DNA of 15,111 nt from positions 1 to 15,111 of the forward strand of contig JABLTG010000280.1 in NCBI GenBank assembly GCA_016618085.1, given 5' to 3'. Made by a program: the position numbers and the translations under genes. Below are positions 10,750 through 15,111 of the stretch, piece by piece. Below the pieces are notes generated by a model. It did not search any database and had not been told where the DNA came from. It saw only the letters and a program-made list of their open reading frames with translations. Each line of letters starts with the position of its first letter. The stretch's first letter is position 1. This stretch comes from Neovahlkampfia damariscottae. Taxonomy: Eukaryota; Heterolobosea; Selenaionea; Neovahlkampfiida; Neovahlkampfiidae.

Positions 10750-10907
10750 TTTTTTTTATTCAAAAAAAATGATTGGGTAAAAATTGAACCAATAGACAAT
10801 CAATTTTAATGAGATTGTTGAAGATTCAATTTTGAAAACAACTCAAAGAAATAATAATTCAACAATTCACAATCAACTTTCTAATTGGATAAAAACCCTT
10901 AAGTTAT
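10750..10907 (-). promoter_or_regulatory. Promoter of the MED12-like gene and 3' flank of the ACBP gene
   Basis: This 158-bp spacer has CCCAATCAT on the minus strand (CCAAT core 10772-10776), 22 bp upstream of the MED12-like ATG. A second box, AACCAATAG, lies on the plus strand (core 10789-10793). The rest is AT-rich and contains the 3' end of the neighbouring gene. I see no ORF or RNA. Confidence 0.55.
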
Positions 10908-11616
10908 TTATTCCATTAATTCTTCCAGTGCTTTTTCTCTTATTTTTATTATTTCTTTTAAAATTTTGGTGAGAGCATCTTTTAAATTATCTGCATCAAC
11001 TGTACCACTGACATTTTTCATTGATTTATATGAATACTTTCCTTTTGGATAGGTTTCTTGAGGAATTTCAACTTTTATTGGAATAAATGAACCAATGAAT
11101 GACAAATCGACTTCAAATTGAATAATATCTGATTCTAATATTTCAAAACCTTGAATCCAATCTTCTGAGTCTTCCAATAAACCTTCTTTGGCCTCTAAGA
11201 GTAAAAATTCATCTAAGTCCTTTTGAATTTTTCTTTCGTGAAGTTTGTCCCATCCTGGCAACATATTATCTAAAGTAATGCAATAATCTCTTTTTGCGAA
11301 TAATTTTGACATGTCTTCAAGTGCCAACCAAGCATCGTATTTTAATTTTGCTTCAAAACTGAAAAAACCTTCGTTTGAATATTCTTATTTTTATTTTTTA
11401 CCTGGTCTATCTCCTCCAAATTCTTTACAAGGTCCGATTGTAGCTTGTTTAAAACAAGCATATAACCTTCGGAAATTATTTTTCAAAATTGTTTTACGTT
11501 AATTTGACTTCATTTGAAGTTTCTATTTTAGCAAACATTCCTTGTTTCACTAGACTTGTTCCAAGTTCGAATCTTTTTTCAATTTTTTTGTCATCATCCT
11601 CTTCAATTTGAAACAT
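10908..11616 (-). CDS. Acyl-CoA-binding domain protein with C-terminal extension
   Basis: ACBP domains bind long-chain acyl-CoA esters in the cytosol and carry them between membranes and enzymes. Three exons (11498-11616, 11402-11466, 10908-11368) with introns of 31 nt (11467-11497) and 33 nt (11369-11401) give 214 residues. The N-terminal half matches the family: LYACFKQATIGPC (family LYxLYKQAT.G), then DRPGFFSFEAKLKYDAW (family RPG...F..KAKWDAW) and LEDMSK. The Tyr and Lys of the KQAT segment and the Lys before YDAW, which are acyl-CoA ligands in this family, are present. The second acceptor was chosen at 11369 because it restores PGFFSFEAKLKYDAW; the later TTTTTTCAG would shift the frame. 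Residues from about 90 to 214 are not part of a standard ACBP of about 87 residues and match nothing I recognise. The stop TAA lies in AATAAA. Confidence 0.9.
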
Positions 11617-11711
11617 TTAGCGAAAACGTTTTCGTTGGTTGTATTATCAAACACCAATCACAATGATGCTCTTTTGTTTGCAGAAAAAAAACGAAAAAGA
11701 AAATTTTAAAG
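11617..11711. promoter_or_regulatory. Divergent promoter with CCAAT box and 14-bp palindrome
   Basis: This 95-bp region drives the ACBP gene leftward and the Lys/Ser-rich gene rightward. CACCAATCAC lies on the plus strand, with its core at 11654-11658, 38 bp from the ACBP ATG and 54 bp from the other start. A perfect palindrome, CGAAAACGTTTTCG, lies at 11621-11634, only 4 bp upstream of the ACBP start codon. Confidence 0.6.
11621..11634. promoter_or_regulatory. Perfect 14-bp palindrome CGAAAACGTTTTCG
   Basis: The sequence equals its own reverse complement over all 14 bases and contains three CpG steps in otherwise AT-rich DNA. It sits 4 bp upstream of the ACBP start codon, in the divergent promoter. 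It could bind a dimeric transcription factor or be 5' UTR by chance; no family is assigned. Confidence 0.5.
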
Positions 11712-12674
11712 ATGTCCAAAGTATCTTTATTCAAAAAGAAATTACTTGGAGTATCAGAAAATGAACAAAGCGAAACCAAAGTGACAACTGAAGATGAAAA
11801 GCTTGAAAAAATTTTAGAAAAACCAGTTTCGCTAAATTTTGAAGAAGATGAATTTATTTCAATAGAAGAAGTTGAAGAAATTCAAGAAGATGTAAAGAAC
11901 AGAGAATTAGAGAATTCAGAAATCAATGAAAAGCATATTCCGAAAAAAAAATCAAAAAAGAAATCAAAAAAGAGCTCTAAATTTGAAGAATCAAATAAAA
12001 TCATACAAAAAGAACCAAAAGTTCCAATTTCAAGTATTTTGAAAATGAATTCTTACGGAATTTTTAATCGAGGAAAAAAGTCTCAAAAACAAACTGGTAA
12101 GATCATTGAAATCATTAAATTGTTCAAAGATTACTTCAGTCATCTTTTAAATTCAGAAAATACAAAAACTAAAGAAACTCAAAATTCAAATGAAAAACTG
12201 TCAAAAAGAGACTCTTTGAAAGATTCAAACAAAGAAAACATCAACACTTCACAAATGAGTACAAAAAAATAATTAAACAAAAAAAGTGACCAAAAATCAA
12301 AATTCAAACAAAGACAAAGAAAGGAAATTGAAAAATGATGAAAAAAAACTTCGTGCAAATGAAATCTCATCAACTTGTTTAAAAATCATCAACAACAGTT
12401 TTAAGTTATTAGAAACTATTAAAAAGGAAGAAAGTATTCAAGAAATAACTCAAAATAAAATGAAAAGAGTAAAAACAAATAATTATTTTTTTTAACTTCT
12501 CAGTGTCAATCATTATGCCATTTTTTGAAACAAAATAACTCTTTGAAATGTTTTAATGATTCAAATGATGAAGATAAAGATTTTGAATATTCACAAATGG
12601 ATACTCAATCATCTTCTCAATTTGAAGAAAGAAATGAAACAAAAATTTATTTAAGTCCAAGAATTTTATTTTGA
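11712..12674 (+). CDS. Lys/Ser-rich protein of unknown function
   Basis: I do not recognise this protein. Three exons (11712-12258, 12287-12468, 12504-12674) are joined over a 28-nt intron (12259-12286, GTACAA..AAAAAG) and a 35-nt intron (12469-12503, GTAAAA..TTCTCAG), giving 299 residues. Both junctions restore an open frame, and the second removes an in-frame stop. The sequence is strongly charged: an acidic segment (about 45-75), then a basic run PKKKSKKKSKKSSK (about 78-91) that could act as a nuclear localisation signal, then a more ordered segment around ISSILKMNSYGIFNRGKK and IIEIIKLFKDYFSHLL (about 105-145), then Ser/Asn/Lys-rich sequence with several SQ dipeptides and TQ. There is no membrane segment or catalytic motif. 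It shares a promoter region with the ACBP gene and ends 5 bp from the stop of the phosphatase gene. A nuclear, largely disordered protein is a guess. Confidence 0.75.
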
Positions 12675-12679
12675 AGGAA

Positions 12680-13143
12680 TTAAATTTTCTTTTTTTCGTA
12701 GGATTTCAATTGTTCTTGAAAACCGATATTTGGTTCGATCATTGACCTTTTCTGTTTTACAAAGTTAAATGCATTTTCAAATGATAATTTTTTTGAGTGA
12801 ATCAAATACGCAATGACAAAAGCAGCACTTCTTGATGCACCACCAGCACTTTACAATATTTAACCAGTGAAAAAGAACTTTTCCTGAGTTTTTGACTGCA
12901 TCATCAACCCATTCAAAGGTTGATTTCAATTTGAAAATTTGGATTATCTTGTACTTTTAGTTTTTGATATTGAAATTTTTTTGGATATTTTTCTTCAAGT
13001 TCTCCAGCACAAATTAAAATATGCAAAATGTTGAATTCTTCAAGTTGTTGTAAATCTTTGGCACCCCAAAATGATGTTAAATAAATATTATCTGTCATTT
13101 TTTGTATTTTTGATTTCTCCTCAAAATAATTTTTCTCATTCAT
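12680..13143 (-). CDS. Dual-specificity protein phosphatase, reading frame disrupted
   Basis: DUSPs dephosphorylate Tyr and Ser/Thr residues by a Cys-phosphate intermediate. From ATG 13143 the sequence matches the family: a strand and loop TDNIYLTSFWGAKDLQQLEE, ILICAGE, and FQYQKLKVQDNPN containing the general-acid Asp. The frame then hits a TGA at 12913-12915. A one-base shift near 12914-12918 gives FEWVDDAVKNSGKVLFHC. The catalytic HC-x5-R loop is in turn split by 16 nt (12849-12864, GTTAAATATTGTAAAG); removing them gives HCAGGASRSAAFVIAYLI and a normal C-terminus ending at 12680. With one base fewer and the 16 nt out, the length would be 148 residues, a normal small DUSP. The 16 nt have GT..AG ends, but the shortest other introns here are 28 nt. 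It is either a pseudogene, a gene with sequence errors, or a gene with an exceptionally small intron. Confidence 0.75.
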
Positions 13144-13201
13144 TCTTTGTTGATAAAATAAAGAGGAAAAATGTTGTGACCAATCAGAATCTTAACTAAA
13201 C
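13144..13201. promoter_or_regulatory. 58-bp divergent promoter with CCAAT box
   Basis: The whole space between the phosphatase start and the hydrolase start is 58 bp. It contains GACCAATCAG on the plus strand (CCAAT 13180-13184), which fits the NF-Y-type consensus. The core is 36 bp from the phosphatase ATG and 17 bp from the hydrolase ATG. Confidence 0.6.
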
Positions 13202-13802
13202 ATGAAAATTTTAGCTGTTGGAAAAGGTATGGGGCAATCTAAAAAAAATTATCTCAAAAACAATCATACAAAAGAGAATCTGTTGATTTTGGAGTAAAAA
13301 AAAAACCAAAAATTAACAAAGTAAAAGTACACCAGAACCAACAGATGATTTTGAAGGTGGTTTAAAAACTTTGGAAAATGAAATTAAACAATTCAAACCG
13401 GATGTTGTAATTGGATGCTCAAGAGGTGCAAAATATGTAATGGAGTTACTTTGCACCAACATTTATTCAGGACCTACTCTTTTAATTTCAGCAATGACCA
13501 TGTCAAAACAAGTACCTCAATGTGTTCCTGTTATTTTTGCACATGGAATAAAAGACGTTACAATTCCAATATTTACAGTTGAAGCATCTGCTTCTTCAGG
13601 TTCAAAAGAAATTTGTAAAGTAAAACAGTACGAAGATGATCACTCATTGCACTGTTTAGAAGAGACAGACGAATTCGGAAAATTAATTTTGGAAGTTTTT
13701 GAAATGAAAAACATCAAAGTTGAAAAAAAAAAAAAACTCAAAAATCCAATGGTAATGAGAGGTGGATTATTTTCAGAAATTAAATCACTTAAAAAACAAT
13801 AA
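13202..13802 (+). CDS. Small alpha/beta-hydrolase-like protein
   Basis: Two exons (13202-13293, 13322-13802) with a 28-nt intron (13294-13321, GTAAAA..TTAACAAAG) give 190 residues. The splice joins ..KENLLILD to KSTPEPTDDFEGG and removes stops in both frames. It looks like a small serine hydrolase: strand MKILAV, strand LLIL, a nucleophile elbow VVIGCSRGAKYVMELL (G-x-S-x-G, about residues 71-75), an Asp in VIFAHGIKDVTIPI and a His in DDHSLH, in the order Ser-Asp-His of the fold. The glycine-rich loop after strand 1 is GKGMGQS, where related FSH1/YqiA-type proteins usually have an HG motif, so the oxyanion region differs. The substrate is unknown. The C-terminus is Lys-rich. The stop TAA lies in AATAAA, and only 3 bp separate it from the stop of the next gene. 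Confidence 0.8.
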
Positions 13803-13805
13803 AAT

Positions 13806-14264
13806 TTACTCTAATTCTTCATTTTCATAACGGAAACCAAACATGTGCCATCTTCCAATAGACATACCAATGTAAAAAGCGAAAAATCCGATAACTAAAA
13901 GAGAAAACCATCCTTTTAAATCACCAACTAATAAACTTCCAGGATTTGAAATTTTTTGTTTAAAACGTGAATATTCGCCTTTAAATTGAGTTATTTGATG
14001 TGGAATTAAAGCAATAATATGCTTCATAGCTTCACTTTGAGCTTCTTTTGAGAGTTCACTGATTTGTTAATTTAATTTAAAGAATTACATTGGTCCAACT
14101 TTGTCGTTCATTTTTGATGCAAGTTCTTTTTGAAGTTCAGGTCCTGCTGTTTCAGCAGCCCAAACGTTGATACCTTTTTCCATTGAAAGGCCAAGTCTTA
14201 CAAATTTATTTTTTATTCCACTTAAAGTTCTGTTCAAACGTTTTAAATAACTTCTTCTTCCCAT
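13806..14264 (-). CDS. Mitochondrial ATP synthase subunit g-like protein
   Basis: Subunit g is a small inner-membrane protein at the Fo dimer interface that helps ATP synthase dimerise and shape cristae. Two exons (14089-14264, 13806-14058) with a 30-nt intron (14059-14088, GTAATT..TTAACAAATCAG) give 142 residues. The N-terminus is basic and Arg-rich (MGRRSYLKRLNRTL), fitting mitochondrial import. INVWAAETAGPEL near residues 35-47 corresponds to the family's W/Y-rich segment before VPP. The C-terminus has GSLLVGDLKGWFSLLVIGFF followed by AFYIGMSIGRWHMFGFRYE: one transmembrane helix with a G-x-x-x-G dimerisation motif and the conserved end G(R/K)xxxxGFxY. The family match rests on this pattern and is fairly good but not certain. 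Two CCAAT boxes lie within 50 bp upstream. Confidence 0.75.
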
Positions 14265-14347
14265 GTTTTATTGTTGAAAAAATTGACCAATAGAAATTTA
14301 AAAAATCCACCAATCATTTATCAAAAATTTTATTTTTTTTCTAAACT
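14265..14347 (-). promoter_or_regulatory. Promoter of the ATP synthase subunit g-like gene
   Basis: This 83-bp spacer holds two CCAAT boxes on the plus strand: GACCAATAGA (core 14287-14291) and CACCAATCAT (core 14310-14314), 22 and 45 bp from the ATG at 14264. The remaining bases are the 3' flank of the minus-strand gene ending at 14348. Confidence 0.55.
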
Positions 14348-15111
14348 TTATTTTGGAAGATCAAGTCCTAACATGATCATTTGAATAAGAATATCATCAG
14401 GAATTTGATCTACAGAAATGAATGTTCCTTGTTCTTCCATTGAACGAAATTCAGCAATCAATTCGGCTTCATGAGCATCCATCTGTTCTACTTGGAAACA
14501 ATTTGTTTCAACAATATCTGATGCTGCAGGAGGATCATTCCTAACACACTTTCTTGGAAATGATGATTTTGTAAAATTAGTTGGATATTCAGAAAGCGCT
14601 CTGATTGCTGCATCTGGCAGTTTCTCTTCTTTTCCATATTTTCTGGTAATCTAATGATAAAATTGTTAAAAAAACATATTCATTTTTTTTACAAATTCAG
14701 AACTTGGGTTAAATGGTTCTGCGAGTCCATCAACTCTTTCTACGTAACATTTTGGTTTATCAACCATGGATTTTGAATGTTTGTTTTTTTTCTTTTCTCT
14801 TCTTTTTGGTGTTCTTGTCAAAGAACGATTATGTAGAAACGATGAATCCCTTGATGTATCATTGGCAAATGAATTATTCATTGACAATGTTTTTTTTGGT
14901 TTTTTTTCAACTCTGGATTCATCAACTTGAAATATATTTTGAGCTTGTAAAAAATTAATTTAAAAAAATTTAATTTACTTGTTGAATCTGTGGATAGAAA
15001 TGTTTTTTCAAATAATTTTTCTTTTGTATTAATTTTTATATCATCTTCAGTATCAGCCCATTGACTCAATTTTGTTTTTGGTTTTTCAATTAATTCTTTT
15101 TTTTTTTCTTC
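14348..15111 (-). CDS. Partial protein of unknown function, right member of the paralogous pair
   Basis: I do not recognise this protein. It is open at the right window end, so its 5' part is missing. The exons are 14979-15111, 14693-14943 and 14348-14650, with introns of 35 nt (14944-14978, identical to that of the left gene) and 42 nt (14651-14692), giving 228 visible residues. The first roughly 60 residues are identical to the left gene. Beyond them the two differ strongly but share motifs in order: HNRSL against HNRSF, YVERVDGL against LVEKTNG, LPDAAIRALSE against DVIRNSLCE, and IPDDILIQMIMLGLDLPK at the C-terminus. A basic stretch (RREKKKNKHSK) follows HNRS. The left gene has no intron at the 14651-14692 position, and the right gene lacks the left's extra 27-residue acidic unit. 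The stop TAA lies in AATAAA. Confidence 0.75.
14892..15111. repeat. Right copy of the 220-bp terminal inverted repeat
   Basis: This is the exact reverse complement of bases 1-220, running to the last base of the window. It holds the 5' visible part, including intron 14944-14978, of the paralogue read on the minus strand. I see no transposase, target-site duplication or telomeric repeat, so it is better described as a shared gene segment than as the end of a transposon. Confidence 0.97.

Noticed and set aside
11311-11502. Plus-strand ORF opposite the ACBP gene
   Set aside because: It is the complement of the conserved ACBP exons and introns, with no homology of its own.
13202-13293. First intron of the hydrolase gene starting at GTATGG (about 13227)
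   Set aside because: The unspliced frame MKILAVGKGMGQS..KENLLIL is open and joins correctly to the 28-nt intron; excising the segment would break the frame.
14713-14958. Plus-strand ORF near the right end, and its counterpart at 154-405 on the minus strand
   Set aside because: Both are antisense shadows of the paralogous pair. They share their ends only because the inverted repeat is shared.
1-15111. Terminal inverted repeats of a DNA transposon or linear plasmid
   Set aside because: The interior is ordinary housekeeping genes. There is no transposase, integrase or polymerase, no target-site duplication can be seen, and the repeats are coding sequence with an intron.
1-15111. Reassigned genetic code
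   Set aside because: Both TAA and TGA end well-supported genes at sensible positions, and internal stops are removed by splicing except in two genes with single-base discrepancies.

Overview
The window is AT-rich, gene-dense nuclear DNA from a unicellular eukaryote with aerobic mitochondria. Spliceosomal GT-AG introns interrupt nearly every gene. A nuclear gene for organellar EF-Tu carries an N-terminal extension and introns, and there is an intron-containing gene for a mitochondrial ATP synthase subunit g-like protein. Mediator, kelch/BTB, acyl-CoA-binding and dual-specificity phosphatase families are also present. The standard genetic code fits, with TAA and TGA as the stops seen. I cannot place the lineage from the sequence; an AT-rich amoeboid or flagellate protist is a reasonable guess, not a finding.

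Layout, left to right (+ or - is the strand). A 5'-truncated gene of unknown function (1-773 +) begins inside a 220-bp sequence that is repeated in inverted orientation at the right end. Then come an LRR protein with an N-terminal C2H2-like motif (877-2152 +), a small unassigned gene with a probable one-base disruption (2197-2548 -), mitochondrial EF-Tu (2662-4100 +), an LZTR1-like kelch/BTB/BTB protein (4129-6456 -), a ten-exon MED12-like Mediator subunit (6593-10749 -), an acyl-CoA-binding-domain protein (10908-11616 -), a Lys/Ser-rich protein (11712-12674 +), a dual-specificity phosphatase with a broken active-site frame (12680-13143 -), a small alpha/beta-hydrolase-like protein (13202-13802 +), ATP synthase subunit g (13806-14264 -), and a diverged paralogue of the first gene (14348-15111 -), whose 5' part is the other copy of the terminal inverted repeat.

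The reconstructed gene models depend on introns of 28-44 nt; several are exactly 28 nt. Donors are mostly GTAA, with some GTTTGA and GTATAA. Many have TTAAC or TTAAA shortly before the acceptor. Intergenic spaces are tiny. Convergent stops lie 3, 5, 28 and 44 bp apart, and six genes have the TAA stop inside AATAAA. Nearly every start visible in the window has a CCAAT box, often (A/G)CCAATCA, 15-55 bp upstream, and three such regions serve divergent gene pairs.

The genes do not form a pathway. They are mostly housekeeping: organellar translation and ATP synthesis, acyl-CoA binding, transcription (Mediator kinase module), protein turnover and signalling. No mobile element, CRISPR array, RNA gene or clear novel molecular machine was found. 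The most unusual points are the perfect terminal inverted repeat joining two otherwise diverged paralogues, the 16-nt insertion or intron in the phosphatase active site, and the extreme compaction of introns, promoters and 3' ends.
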